Shown here piece by piece: positions 50,232 to 61,718 of a DNA stretch of 64,000 bases. Location: the NCBI GenBank assembly GCA_934045075.1, contig OW203724.1, positions 1,170,501 to 1,234,500 on the forward strand, given 5' to 3'. The translations under genes were made by a program, and so were the position numbers. This stretch comes from Yponomeuta sedellus. Its lineage: Eukaryota > Arthropoda > Insecta > Lepidoptera > Yponomeutidae. Position 1 is the first letter of the stretch; each line of letters opens with the position of its first letter. A model generated the notes under the pieces. The model saw nothing but the letters and a program-made list of their open reading frames with translations, did no database searches and was not told where the DNA came from.

Positions 50232-50465
50232 ATTGCGGCTTATTCCGAAAGAAGTTTGCGCTAAGTTCACACTGGCTGTTTAGAAACTCATATGGCCGCA
50301 GCATTTTTTTTAATTGTTTTTTTTCGGACGCCGTGACGTCAGACTTAAAAAAATATAACTATTTTTTGCAAAAAATTCCATTGCGCGTCCCCAGTGGGCG
50401 CGCGTGGTAATTAAGCCCGAACTGAAAGAAGGCCTGCCCTGAAGTGAGACGTTTAAATTATTATG

Positions 50466-50580
50466 TTCTGTGGTTCATCATCAACCCATTATTTCCCCAC
50501 CGAGCGGCACGGCGCCTTTCTTCCCCGAGGAAGGTATAGGCCATAATCCACCACGGGAGCCAAGTCAGGATGGCAAGTTT
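50466..50580 (-). repeat. 5S-SINE tail fragment, diverged
   Basis: ATCAACCCATTATTTCCCC, CTTTCTTCCCCGAGGAAGG and TAATCCACCACGGGAGCC. Confidence 0.5.
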
Positions 50581-51124
50581 TTAGAAAAAAATTTTTTTTG
50601 TAAAAGCTTGCCATGTTTTTAATTTTTTGGTGGATTTTTCCCGTTACTTACTCATTTAAAACTGTTTATATTCCAAATTTGAAATCTCTTATTCAATCAG
50701 AAGTAGGTACACTAGGTTTTTGATGATCCATCAGTGAGTGAGTCAGCGAGTGCCGAAAACGGCGATTTTGTGACCTCCATATCTTGAAAGTATCTTAACT
50801 AGACTCAATGGAATTTAGATCAAGTTTTCTAGTCGGTAATCTGAACGAGTTTGCATATGTTCAGTCCTTTAACATTACTGGCTTTAATGATCCAGGGGGG
50901 GTCGAAATTGGCTCGAAATAGCTCGTGTAAATATATGGACGGTGTGGGCTGAACGATACCTTGTTTGATCAAATAACTTATATTTTCTTCATTGGTGGTT
51001 CACACCGCGTAATGCCTTAAATATGAACTAGGTAATTTTTTTTTTCTCTGTGGTGGTGTTTTGTGTGTGTGTTTGTTTTTCTGGAATTGCGTATTTTTAA
51101 GTCATATCCAACTCTCCGAAGATT
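50581..51124. other. Intergenic AT-rich sequence
   Basis: Contains CATCAGTGAGTGAGTCAGCG (50730-50750), related to the tail of the repeats at 24.3-25.2 kb. Nothing else identified. Confidence 0.4.
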
Positions 51125-51306
51125 TGATGTCAACCCTTGGTATGGCCCTGCTGCTGGGGCAAGGGTCTTTGCCTGGATAGGAGGAAGGTAAGGCCAAACT
51201 CCTCCAAGGGGGCCAAGTCCGTGTTGGTGAAGGATTGTAAGGAGTGGCGGGCCTTACTGCCAGAAGTTATTAAGCCGCCCATGAGGCCACCGACATGGCT
51301 TAACGA
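51125..51306 (-). repeat. 5S-SINE tail and middle
   Basis: TGTCAACCCTTGGTATGGCC, CTCCAAGGGGGCCAAGTCCG, GCGGGCCTTACTGCCAGAAG and GACATGGCTTAACGAC. Confidence 0.65.
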
Positions 51307-51545
51307 CATGTAAAGTATATTATGCTATTTTTTTCGGAGGATAATTTCACTGGGGTACTATTGTGTGATCCAAGTATCGCTATCAACACGGCGCGAGGGA
51401 GTGGGCTGGATCCCTGCGGCTCAGCCAAAGCCCGCACTGGTTTCCAAGTCATTTAATCGTGACTCTGATTGTGCCATTACCCACCCTTAGTCCGGCAGAT
51501 ACACGGTTTTCCCGATGGGCATATTTCTTTTAATAATATATATTT

Positions 51546-51782
51546 TTTTTAATATTCATGGACATATTACACAGATCTCGTTAGCCCTATACTAAGTACA
51601 ACTAAATGACTTGTGTTATAGGTGCTAACTCGACGATAGATTTAATACAATTAATACATAGATAACATCCAAGACCCGAGACAAACCAGAAAAGTTCGTT
51701 TCCTAGTTTGACCCGGCCGGGGATCGAACCCGAGACCTTCGGTTTTACAGTCAGCGTGCCAAACCGCTGCGCCACCGAGACC
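51546..51782 (-). repeat. SINE-B, second copy
   Basis: Inverse of 2980-3222 over its whole length: tail, AGATCTCGTTAGCCCTATAC, GTTCGTTTCCTAGTTTGACC, B box GGGGATCGAACCCGAG, A box end CGCTGCGCCACCGAG. Confidence 0.8.
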
Positions 51783-52054
51783 GTAAATATATAGCAATTG
51801 ACTCTTACAACAATTCCTATTGCTATATATAACTTACCAGAAATATTCCGAAAATTATTATAGCTCAATTATTTTATTTTGGTTAATGGTAATATAGCTC
51901 ATAGTACTTAATATAAGCAATTATGTCTAAGTTTTACAAAAATAACTTGTGGATTTTTGTGTTATCCGGCGTAACTTGTTTGTTTTACCCCGACTGTGGC
52001 GGAGCCCAAAAGGAGGGTAATGTATTTGGCTCTTGTGTATGTATGTGTATATGA

Positions 52055-52280
52055 ATCGCTTGAAGCCCCGGCTGCCTGAATGATCTTAAAAACGATCACG
52101 CAGGTTAAGCAACACAGGGCGCGGCTAGGTACAGCATCGGTGACCATCATGTAACTACCGCTAGTGGCATTCTTCCCAGCGCTTCTGTGCTTCGCAAGGC
52201 ACGTTAAGCCGTTGGTGCCGGCTGTCATATAATGGTAGTAGTTAAGCCATGTCAGAGGCCTTATGGGCGGCTTGAAAACT
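52055..52280 (+). repeat. 5S-SINE head and middle, divergent subfamily
   Basis: GAAGCCCCGGCTGCCTGAAT, ACGATCACGCAGGTTAAGCA, ACACAGGGCGCGGCTAGGTA. The head differs from other copies and keeps CGATCAC and GGGCGCGG, closer to 5S rRNA. Confidence 0.65.
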
Positions 52281-52284
52281 TGGA

Positions 52285-52458
52285 TTAAAGCTAGTACAAT
52301 ACGTGAGTTTTATATTTTATAATAATTATGTAAACTCTGTTAATTGTCCATTTTTCTCCGAAATGATCTAAATTTTGAAATGAACACCTGGTTTCACTTG
52401 TAACGTTCATGAAGCCGCAGTTTCTCCGCTATAATAAAACCTTTTCATTTCATTAAAA
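52285..52458 (+). repeat. LINE-2 3' UTR fragment
   Basis: GTGAGTTTTATATTTTATAA ... GTCCATTTTTCTCCGAAATG ... GAAGCCGCAGTTTCTCCGCT-ATAATAAAACC ending TTTTCATTTCATT parallels 34790-34965. Confidence 0.75.
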
Positions 52459-52529
52459 AACGTATTTTGTTGACCCGTGACCAATACACACAATTCTTTT
52501 CACGTTTTCTATTATGGAGCAGGGTCAAG

Positions 52530-52915
52530 CCGCCCCCCATTAATTGTCCCGGCTACTTGGCCGGGCTTAGCAAGGGTACAGGCGGGCATCCGCCGCCACC
52601 GGGCCTCACTGTAGACTGAATTACGTCAGTGTACCTGAATATGAGTGTTATTCGCCCTTTGGGGTCTCTACGTATCAGGGCCAGTGCAGTGCAGCCAGAG
52701 CATTCAAACTACATAAATCTGAAGCTCGTAAGCGACTCGAGAGTGTCACTGGGAGCTTAATATGCGCACCAAATCCTGTGGAGTACCGGCGTTTACGATA
52801 GCAATTAGTATGAAATTTGATAGTTGGCAAGTCGGGATCGTTCAAGACTTGGTGCGAGTAATATGAAAGCTCAGCTGAGTCTCTAAATGCATAGTTGCTC
52901 AATAGAGTCATATTA
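52530..52915. other. Unassigned GC-richer stretch
   Basis: The minus strand is open 52911-52675 for 78 codons (NDPDLPTIKFHTNCYRKRRY), vaguely like a Cys/His transposon protein. The plus strand is also open in part. I cannot name it. Confidence 0.25.
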
Positions 52916-53389
52916 GTCTGGTAATGGTCGTTTTATTCACACTATCGGTCGTTTAGTAACCAATCGTATCCTCTCGCGATTCGATCTTTTTCGCGGGAGA
53001 TCCGGAATCCGGAGATGCTTTTTTGCGCGGTTTATACCCCTGGGATGTTATTGTACTGCTAATGCTTTGTAGACTACCAAATTGAGGCAAAAATCAACCA
53101 TGATCGTGCTCATTTCATTCTATTGAAAAACTATTTAAGTATTAGGGCCTGTTCCATGTTTAATAAAACTATGGTAACAACTTTTTGCTGTATAAATTGT
53201 CTCATAGATTAACAAGTAGTAAGAATCGGCTACTAAGTGTAAATCGAATTGTCATATTAAATGATTAATTGTAGTTTTATTATGACAGTCTCGAGTCTCA
53301 TACAACAAGTCTCATTTCTTGTTTACTTATTTCAGATTTCTCTATATAATATAGAGTAAGTCAATTGCAATGCATGCTGTAATAGATAC

Positions 53390-53535
53390 ATAAATAAATA
53401 GATAGAGAATACTTTATTGTAGACAAAAAACGAAATTACACAGGTATTTCTTAACCTAAGAGTACAGACGGCGGCCCTCTCTAAAAGCGATCTTTTCCAG
53501 ACGACCTTTGATAAAAGTATTTCTTAATGATTCGC
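53390..53535 (-). repeat. LINE 3'-end remnant
   Basis: GATAGAGAATACTTTATTGT then GGCGGCCCTCTCTAAAAGCG and ATCTTTTCCAGACGACC, the same 3'-end family as 7.4 kb. Confidence 0.5.
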
Positions 53536-53559
53536 GATACTCATACATAGTTATATTTT

Positions 53560-53790
53560 AAACGGGTCTCATCGTGATTATTTATTAGGTAAAACGTAAT
53601 TACCTTATTTCCCGACGTTTCAGCAGCGTTACAGTTGCAGCGGTCTCGGAAGACTGAAGTGGCGAGTACAGGCAATTATTGTGGGTAGTCACTTTAAATC
53701 TGGCCGACGCACAACACTCACTACTCCCACGGACAGGTCCACGGTTATTTATTACGTTTTACATAATAAATAGTCGAGATTAGACCTTTG
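53560..53790 (+). repeat. Dispersed repeat, second copy of 9005-9235
   Basis: GATTATTTATTAGGTAAAAC, CCCGACGTTTCAGCAGCGTT and TATTGTGGGTAGTCACTTTA. Confidence 0.55.
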
Positions 53791-54147
53791 GTAACTTTCC
53801 AGATAATATGCACTTAAATAAACAGTTATAGGTTACGTTGTGGAAGGGACGTAAAGAGAATAAAATGGAAGACTCTCGTTAGATATACCTACTTTTATTT
53901 TGATTTCCGTGTTTATGTTTGATTACCTGTATAATTCAAAGAAAAACAAAGTATTTCTCTTTAAATTTTTGTTCCCATTTATTGCTTTATTGTTTTTTAT
54001 TTGCTAAGAATAAGTGTAGGATATCCAGACGGAGACTGAAAAACAGCATTAATACTGAGGCTCGGACCATTCCAAAAGGGTTACCTAAATTATGTGTTCG
54101 TATCATAAGCTGATTTGTTTCTCTTGAATAAAGTAGACAAAGCGAAG

Positions 54148-54495
54148 AGGAGCGCTCGTGGCCTAGGCGAACCGAGTGATTGGAATCAATCACGTGGTTA
54201 AGCAACAACAGGCGCGGTAAGGTACGGGATGGGTGAGCGTCCCGTGTCTACCGCTAGTGGCATTTTTCCGAGCGCTTCCGTGCTTCGCAAGGCACGTTAT
54301 AATGGCAGTAGTTAAGCCATGTCAGAGGCCTTATGGGCGGCTTGATAACTTCTGACAGTAAGGTCCGCCACTGTCTTACAATCCTCCACCAACCCGGACT
54401 TGGCCCCCGTGGTGGAGTATGGCCTAACCTTCCTGCGATGTAGGAAGAGACCCGTGCCCCAGCAGTGGGGACATATAAGGGTTGATAACGAACGA
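54148..54495 (+). repeat. 5S-SINE, near-full copy
   Basis: GAGCGCTCGTGGCCTAGGCG through CAATCACGTGGTTAAGCAAC and GGTACGGGATGGGTGAGCGT to GCAGTGGGGACATATAAGGG and GATAACGAAC. A deletion removes about 30 bp after GGCACGTTA. Confidence 0.75.
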
Positions 54496-55247
54496 AAGTA
54501 GACACACCTACACACACTACTATTTTTATGTAGTTTATATTTACGTCCAACTGTAAGTCAGAGGACTTCTTTCAGAGATAGACGAATAACATTCAAACGC
54601 TAAAGTATGTAAGTACCTTAGACACTCAGTGTCACTCACTCACACTCAAGTCTCCTCCTTCTCTCCTTACGATGTCCTGTTCACTTTATAGATGATTATT
54701 TATTTAGGCCCCGTTACAAGCTGGTTTTAGTAAAATCTTCTAACTGTCTTGAATCCGACGATTTTGTGCAATTACCATACACAAGATTGGAGTGAAGTAT
54801 TCTTGTGTATGATAGTTGTGTACAGTAGCAGACAGTCTGAGCGCCTACGACTCTGTTTCTGAACAAAATTTGGTCGCCTCATGACCACCTAGACCAGTGG
54901 TTCCTAACCTTTTAGCCATGAAGGACCATTTTACCAAATTTCTGTCATGTCAAGGACCACTAAGTTGGTCTTGGGTAATAATTATACGGTACCTAAATGT
55001 GAATAAATACAGGATTACTTGATCTACCTACAGATAAAACAAACATAATTTTACGACTAACACTCAGTCTAATGAATGAAAGTCGCATGCATGAAATCAT
55101 TGTGATATAACAAAGGTATTTTTTTTTTCTTTTTGTGATGCATGCAGGGCAATACGGCTTTTTTTTCATTGCATATTGTGTGTTTAGTTTTAAGTTATGT
55201 GAGTTTTAATTTCTGAACCGGTAATAAATATATTTGATTTAAATTTT

Positions 55248-55772
55248 TTTAGGGTTCCGTACCTCAAAAGGAAAAAACGGAACCCTTATAGGATCACTTT
55301 GTTGTCCGTCTGTCCGTCCGTCCGTCTGTCAAGACCCTTTTTCTCAGGAACGCGTGGAGGTATGAAACTGAAATTTATATGAATTACTCAGGTCTACTGT
55401 CCCTTGAAGCTGTGAAAAAATCAAACTTCTAAGCCAACGCAATCAAAAGATACAGCCGTGTATGCCGCAAATTTTCGACACTTGCAAGGGAATCAAAACC
55501 TACAGGGTGCTTCCCGTGAACTCAGAATCTTGAAATTTGGTACGAAGCAACGTCTTATAGCATAGATAAAGGAAAAATTACGAAAACCATAAATTTTTAG
55601 TTACATCACATAATATATATTTTTTTTAATAATTTTAAACTTACTACCCATTTCCTCATAAACACGTAGAGGTATTAAATTGAAATTCATACCAAATACT
55701 CAGGTCTATAATACAGGTTTGTACGGAACCCTCGGTGCGCGAGTCTGACTCGCACTTGGCCGGTTTTTTAAA
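55248..55772 (+). repeat. Dispersed lepidopteran repeat (GGTTCCGTACC ... GACTCGCACTTGGCCGG)
   Basis: TAGGGTTCCGTACCTCAAAA and GGAACCCTTATAGG at the left, and CGGAACCCTCGGTGCGCGAG followed by TCTGACTCGCACTTGGCCGG at the right. I know these as the ends of a very common repeat in moth and butterfly genomes. A GTCC microsatellite lies at 55301-55332. Non-coding. Confidence 0.6.
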
Positions 55773-56314
55773 GCTGTTTTGAACACGCGGTCAAAGGGTA
55801 AACAATTCTTACATAAGCTCTCTCTCACACATACATATATGCTCGCACACTGAAACACTCACACGCACAGTCACTCATTCACTCACACTCACTTTACTGC
55901 TGACTCATGACTACAAACCAAAATTTGCATACGCAATTGCCCTCCCGCTTATGTTTTAAGTAAATTAAATTTTCATGTTTAATACTTAAATAGAATTAAA
56001 TTCATACTTTTATGACCTCCAAAATGCGTACAATATTTGGCCATCAACCATTTTTTAACCCATTGTCCAGCGAGTTATCTGTGCTAACCCGTTTATTCTA
56101 TTAATTAATTGGTAAACTGTGGACAACTGTTAGTGGCCTTATTTTTAATTATAAGCTAATTAGTAGGTAATTATAACCTGTCTCACTGCTGTTGTTCCTA
56201 ATAAAATAAATAAAATTTAATTGCTATTTTGCATGAATGGCTTCACGGGCCACTTGGAATGCCTCCAAGGTGCACCAGTAATCCGCGGACCACTGGTTCG
56301 TTCGTTCGTTCGTT

Positions 56315-56403
56315 ATCAACCCTTGTATGTCCCCACTGCTGGGGCACGGGTCTCCTCCTGCATCGCAGGAAGGCTAGGCCATACTCCACCACGGGGGCCA
56401 AGT
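56315..56403 (-). repeat. 5S-SINE tail nested in the hAT-type element
   Basis: TATCAACCCTTGTATGTCCC, CTCCTGCATCGCAGGAAGG, CTCCACCACGGGGGCC. Preceded by TTCG repeats. Confidence 0.7.
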
Positions 56404-56834
56404 ACCCACCACTGGTTAAGAACCACTGATCTAGATGGTTCTTAAAGCACCTACAGTAGCTGGATACCGGCCCGGAGGCTAATGCCCAGGTTTATCGCGA
56501 GGCCGGCGATGCCGAGATAACGGACAACCTCATTAGTATCGTCTGTCCCTCAGATAAGAAAGACAAACTCAATTGACCTGCTTCTCTCCGAGCAGCCTTC
56601 GTAGCGCCTCTATCCGTAAATTCAAGGCTTTTACCTACACCTATTGTACACAACTTATGTAACTGTGACTAAGATAGAGAACATAGTTCTTAACCTAAGA
56701 AGTAAAAGTTAGGTTAGCGTGTAAATAACAACCTGTTTTTGGCATTGACTTTGAAAAAGCCTTATAAGCTGGTTTTCCAATAAACAAAAAAAAATCGAAA
56801 AAAACCGTTTCATTGACATTGTTTGTTTGACTGC

Positions 56835-57060
56835 CTAGATGGTCTAGCGGTTAACACGCTTGACCACAGAAACAGAGGTCGTGGGTTGGATTGCCACTGG
56901 AGGCCGCCGTACTAAATTAGTCCAAAATGGCCTCAATCTGGGTGTGTATTTCCAAGTTCGTAATGTCCTTGCCTGGTTACCAGGTATCCTAGTTTGGGAC
57001 CAGGTCAAGTGATTGTGTTGTGTGGAATTAATTATTATTATTTATTGGGTAATAAATTAA
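56835..57060 (+). repeat. SINE-C, tRNA-headed, ATT tail
   Basis: The head TAGATGGTCTAGCGGTTAAC (A box) and GGTCGTGGGTTGGATTGCC (weak B box) is followed by body GTTACCAGGTATCCTAGTTT and the tail ATTATTATTATTTATT. Single copy in this window. Confidence 0.5.
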
Positions 57061-57237
57061 TGAACAAGGTTTTTGACGAAATAATAGGTTTACCAGTTTG
57101 CAAAGCAGCGGCGGCAAAGCATGTTATTCATTTATTTATATGATATATACAATAAGAGCTTACAGTTAAAACCAAAACGCTCTTAATATTACTTAAATAT
57201 TGCACACAAAATTAATAAAATAAAAATAATCTTAAAT

Positions 57238-57575
57238 AGAAGCGCTCGTGGCCTAGCCGAACCGAGTGATCAGAATCAATCACTTGAGTTAAGCAACAAC
57301 AGGCAGTCAGGTGCAGGATGGGTGACCGTCCCGTGACTACCGCTAGTGGCATTTTTTCCGAGCGCTTCCGTGCTTTGCAAGGCGCGTTAAGCCGTTGGTG
57401 CCGGCTGTCATGTAATGGCAGTCGTTAAGCCATGTCAGAGGCCTTATGGGCGGCTTGATAATTGATAACTCGCCACTGCCTTACAATCCTCCACCAACCC
57501 GGACTTAGCCCCCGTGGTGGAATACAAGGTGGAATACCCGTGCCTCATCAGTGGGGACATACAAGGGTTGATATC
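57238..57575 (+). repeat. 5S-SINE, near-full copy
   Basis: GAAGCGCTCGTGGCCTAGCC, CAATCACTTGAGTTAAGCAA, CAGGATGGGTGACCGTCCCG through the tail CATCAGTGGGGACATACAAG-GGTTGATATC. Confidence 0.75.
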
Positions 57576-58270
57576 AAATCTTAAATGCAATACAGTATAT
57601 TGGATGGGATCAACAAAAAATCTATTTATCGTTATCTGACTACCCTCTGGGATACAGGAATGAGTAATTACATACTGTTAATTCACAAGCTGTCAGTTGG
57701 TCATGCACTGTCAAAAGTGACCGTGGATTATTTTTTTTTAAAACAATTATTGCACGAAAAATATAGAATCGACAAATTAGAGTTTTAGTTAAATTAGAGA
57801 AACAAAAGAGTTTCAAGAGACTTTGTTTTGGAAATTGTGCCTCTTATAAATAACCTTATTATAATGAATGAAAATTCTTAATTGCACTAAAAACAAATTT
57901 GTACAAAGGCGAGCTTAATACTAGATAGTATTTTCTTATATATTGCGGTCAGTACGTTTATATTACGTTTTTACTCGCGTATTTATGGCAGATGTTAATT
58001 AATTATACATGAATGCAACAATAAATCCAACGAGCGTAGGGCGATAATCTAGTTTACAATTGCAGCTGTACGGCTTCACTATAAATAATAACGATTAATA
58101 TTTTTTACATGGCATTTTTATTATGCCGCACTTCGTTTTTATTAATGGAGTTAGGTCGACGTACAGTCAAGGGAAGTCACGCATCATTTTTCTACATAGA
58201 ATATGTAACGTCGAAAATAAAATAGTGCCACTTTAAAATAGAGAAACTATAACACCCTGCAAAGATATAA
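57576..58270. other. AT-rich sequence with a LINE 3'-end trace
   Basis: 57900-57950 resembles the 3'-end block TACAAAGGCGAGCTTA in inverted orientation. A plus frame at 57585-57788 is open for 67 codons without a recognisable product. Confidence 0.35.
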
Positions 58271-58429
58271 AAAATGATTTGGTGGCTCCATGCAGTAGCA
58301 CTAGCGCCAACAATAAAAATAAATCTTATCTTTCTTACAGATCATTTATGCAAAAAGTGTGAGATGATTCTCTCAATCATGTTAAACTCCCCTAAGCTAA
58401 CTCTCCATCAAACTCCGCAAGAAGATCCT

Positions 58430-58860
58430 GCATTGTTATATATGGCCTGTCGTTCTTTACGGATGCGAGTCATGGACCGTAAAGAAAGAACTCACAAAAA
58501 GACTCGCGGCTTTCGAGATGTGGTGCTAGCGACGAATGCTCCGGATCAGCTGGACCGAAACGTTGAGGTCCTTAGACGGATGGACACGAAGGTGGATCTT
58601 GTCCGCACCATCAAGCAGCGGAAAGTAGCTTACTTAGTCCATGTGCTGTGATGCAGTAAATACCAATTACTGCAGACTATTTTGATGGGCAAGGTGGAAG
58701 GAAAGAGAAGGCCGGGCAGGAGAAGGATGTCATGGTTGTGTAACATCAAGGAGTGGACCGGTGTTAAAACCGCGGAGGAGCTGTTCAGAATTGCACTGAA
58801 CGGAGATCGCTGTAAAGAGCTGACTGCCAACCTTCAGTAATGGAGAGGCACTATAAGAAG
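58430..58860 (+). pseudogene. RTE-type LINE C-terminal fragment
   Basis: Reads AFEMW-like text in a shifted frame, then RNVEVLRRMDTKVDLVRTIK, QRKVAYLVHVL, a stop, and in a second frame TILMGKVEGKRRPGRRRMSW, EWTGVKTAEELFRIA. These are the hallmark C-terminal blocks of RTE-clade polyproteins. At least two frame breaks. It ends AGAAGAAGAAG. Confidence 0.7.
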
Positions 58861-59221
58861 AAGAAGCTAACTATATAAAAATGGAGAATCATTGTTATTT
58901 TCGTAATTTCTAGGACCCGATTCGCTATCTGAGACGTGACATTGATATTTGTACGGTAAATTAAGAGTTCCTACTTATTTGGTTTTTACACAGATATACT
59001 CTATTTTTAAAAACCTATTTACGCGAAAAGTTACATAATCTAAGCGTTGAACTTGCAGAGAAGAATATACAATCCATTTTTCCTTCTTCTTCTTTCAATT
59101 CAATTCTTCAAGCTATATTAGTCCACTGCATATTACTTCAGTCCGTTTTTCCTAACCTGTCTATGTTAATAAACAAAATTCTACATGTAGACTTTTTAGT
59201 CAAATAAAAGAAGAAACCTGA

Positions 59222-59345
59222 GACTCTATATTAGATAACACGCTGCCAATTATATAAACAGACCTCCTGAACTCTCGAGAAAATATCTAGTTTTGCCATC
59301 AAATGTTAACTTTGAGGTTAGAATCTTGTTTAGTAAATTAGACAA
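59222..59345 (+). repeat. Coding-like dispersed repeat, copy 1
   Basis: One plus frame reads PPELSRKYLVLPSNVNFEVR then ILFSKLDN. The minus strand at 63018-63224 carries a related reading (HELATKYLVLASNINFEARI). Divergence with conserved protein sense suggests an old coding element. Family unknown. Confidence 0.5.
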
Positions 59346-59354
59346 CGATAAATA

Positions 59355-59463
59355 GTCTTACAATCCTCCACCAACCCGGACTTGGCCCCCGTGGAGTATG
59401 GAAGATGCAATGCAGGAAGAGACCCGTGACCCAGCAGCGGGGACATACCTACAAGGGTTGATA
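59355..59463 (+). repeat. 5S-SINE tail fragment
   Basis: TCTTACAATCCTCCACCAAC to AGCAGCGGGGACATACC-TACAAGGG. Confidence 0.7.
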
Positions 59464-59499
59464 TCGATCGAAGAATAAATAGACTGTATAGCCATCCAA

Positions 59500-59630
59500 C
59501 ACACACGTCGCTTGTCAGACAGATGTTTCTGTGCTAAGAGAAGGCCGTCGTGTCGCTCGGCCGTCGCGGCACGCTGCTCCGCTGCTCCGGCGACGTTTAA
59601 TATCCGCTGCCGAGCTGCCTCCCGCGGCCG
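59500..59630 (-). other. GC-rich, coding-like segment (possible exon)
   Basis: After a CGCCACTCAG acceptor (ending 59631) the minus strand is open with helix-like text RPREAARQRILNVAGAAEQR, AATAERHDGLLLAQKHLSDK. The plus strand is also open here, so coding is unproven. The GC content is far above the neighbourhood. Confidence 0.3.
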
Positions 59631-59714
59631 CTGAGTGGCGTGCACTGTTTCCAATCACAAATCAGTATTACACAGTCGACGATACATCCCTGGGGCAATC
59701 TGCTCATTCGCACA

Positions 59715-59875
59715 TTGAATATTATGTACGTCAGGAAAAAAATATCAGTAACTTTAAGACTGCAGGTAGTCAACACAATTTAAATACTAGAAAATACGAA
59801 AAGATAAGCTTTTAGATAAGAAAAAAAACTTTCGTTTCCATGATTTAGGCTGGCAAAGGTTATTATTTGTTATTT
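59715..59875 (+). pseudogene. LINE-2 C-terminal fragment
   Basis: YYVRQEKNISNFKTAGSQHN parallels IMYVRKNISNFKTAGSQ in the two larger copies, continuing in a shifted frame to GATTTAGGCTGGCAAAGG. Confidence 0.7.
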
Positions 59876-59986
59876 AATAACATTTATTGTCCGCCTGTAA
59901 GGAAATACAACACGTTTACAAAAATATCTAATAACTGTACTGTACAGGCAATTTTCGACGTCTCTCTAACTTCCCCCGTCCCATAT

Positions 59987-60112
59987 GTTATCAAGGTGGC
60001 CATAAGGTCCATGGCCTAATGACTGCCATTACATGACAGCTGGCACCAACGGCTTAATGTGCCATGCGAAGCACGGAAACGCTCGGAAAAAATGCCACTA
60101 GCGGTAGTCAAA
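59987..60112 (-). repeat. 5S-SINE middle fragment
   Basis: ATGACAGCTGGCACCAACGG, CTTAATGTGCCATGCGAAGC, GGAAAAAATGCCACTAGCGG. Confidence 0.7.
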
Positions 60113-60250
60113 TCCATATACCTAGCATGACTATTCACTTAAAAAGAATCGGGTGCAGGAAAATAAACAGCAAAGTGAAATAGGGAGTAAACCGCATAAA
60201 ACATTGCATCACCATTTATTACCGAACAAACTACATTCGTTACCTCACAG

Positions 60251-60414
60251 ACGCTGCCGGTAAAGTGCCCTTTGGTGACCCACCTCTTAGAGATACCTGT
60301 AGTCATTCGGAGATCTCCAGCAGGAAACCAGTGGCTTACCATACTTTTAGGCGGAAGGAAAGATCGGGCAAAGCGCCAACTTTGGCTGCAAACTCGCCTT
60401 TTCACAAGTTTTGA
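60251..60414 (+). other. Possible terminal exon, strand ambiguous
   Basis: Plus strand: after TTACCTCACAG, about 54 codons are open to TGA (GKVPFGDPPLRDTCSHSEIS, SRKPVAYHTFRRKERSGKAP), with AATAAA near 60471. Minus strand: the same DNA is open and has a GAG/GTAACG donor-like site at 60246. No family is recognised on either strand. Confidence 0.3.
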
Positions 60415-60479
60415 ATACATAAATTCTTCACATAAAATGTTTCACAAATTTGCTGTACTTTAAGGCATGGAAAATAAAG

Positions 60480-61295
60480 GAGCCAAGTTTATGTATAGTT
60501 TATTTTTAGCGCATAGATCTTCAAGAGCAGAGTGCTTAGTGCGAGTTTGACAGATCCAATCGAATAACTTTACTACCGCGTTAATCGAGCATTGAGTAGT
60601 GAGTATGAGTAAGTTAACCGTTCGAACTGGCAAAACGCTGTCACAGTACAACTCGCACTCGCGTTTATTCGTGTTTTGGCTGGTAAACGTGTTCACTTCT
60701 GAACGCAAAACATTACAACTCGCACTCAGCAATTTTAATTTCCATACTTGTCGCTAGGTGGCGCTTCCTCGATGCCATAGAAATATGAGTTTACGTTAAC
60801 GCGATCGAGTAGTTAAAAAACTCGCACTAAGCACTCTGGCCATATTTACCAAAAAATAAATAGGTCAATGCTTGTAAGACGTTTTATAAGTTATGTACGT
60901 TTACTATACCTTACTCGCCCTTTTACTGAGACAAGATCTCAGAAAGGGCTTAAGAGCTGTCCAGTTATTTCGACCCTCTGCGTTACACATTGTGCACTTC
61001 GTTTTTCTAAATTTTCGAGAACACGTTCCGAAACGAAGCAAAGAAATGAAAATTCAGAAAAGAACAAAAGAGAATCGAAGATTTTTTTCTTTATTAAAAT
61101 TACAAATACCTATGTACCTGAGCTATGCCTGCCAGTATTTTTTTTTCTTACCAAGGAGTATGTCGTTCTCACTACTTTGTTCTCACTAACAGGCAATTAA
61201 AATTAAAAAACACAATAATTTCAACAGAGGGGATGATTTCAAGCTATCAAGTACGTGGAACCCAGTGCTAAGTAAATACAATACAAATCACGTGC
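60480..61295. other. Unassigned intergenic sequence
   Basis: Notable only for a pair of related blocks, AGAGCAGAGTGCTTAGTGCG (60521-60540) and CTCGCACTAAGCACTCTGGC (60819-60838), in inverted orientation about 280 bp apart. This could be a MITE boundary pair. No gene identified. Confidence 0.4.
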
Positions 61296-61299
61296 CTTA

Positions 61300-61490
61300 T
61301 CACCGGACCTGTCCGCGGGCGTAGTAAGTATTGTATGTCGGCCAGCTGCTAAAAACTAAAATAACTACCCACAATAATTGACTGTACTCGCCACTTCAGT
61401 CTACCCTGTCCGGCTGTAACGCTGCCGAAACGTCGGGAAATAAGGTAATTACGCTTTACCTAATAAATAATCGCGATTGGACCCGTTTAA
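61300..61490 (-). repeat. Dispersed repeat, third copy of 9005-9235
   Basis: ACTACCCACAATAATTGACT, GCTGTAACGCTGCCGAAACG, TCGGGAAATAAGGTAATTAC, CCTAATAAATAATCGCGATT. Confidence 0.55.
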
Positions 61491-61718
61491 AATACAAACA
61501 CTATCGTTACGCAAAATGTCTATTGTAAGGGTTAACCCGTGCATTAGTCATCTGCAATGAATTAACAAAGGCATGTGTCTCTTTAGTGTTAAATTTTCCT
61601 CAAACCGGCCCGGTCCGCCGCGTCTTTCATGGAATAACTGTTTATAATTACAACATTCCTCCGGAAACGAAATGAATGGATTAAATAACAAAGAGCCGGC
61701 GACATAAAGCCAACTCAC

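Larger units (their letters stand above)
54895..56428. mobile_element. hAT-type non-autonomous element with nested insertions
   Basis: Terminal inverted repeats CAGTGGTTCCTAACC and, inverted, CAGTGGTTCTTAACC. The flanking 8-mers ACCTAGAC (54887-54894) and ATCTAGAT (56429-56436) agree at 6 of 8 positions. The length is 1534 bp, including the repeat at 55248-55772 and a 5S-SINE tail at 56315-56403. No transposase is encoded. Confidence 0.7.
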
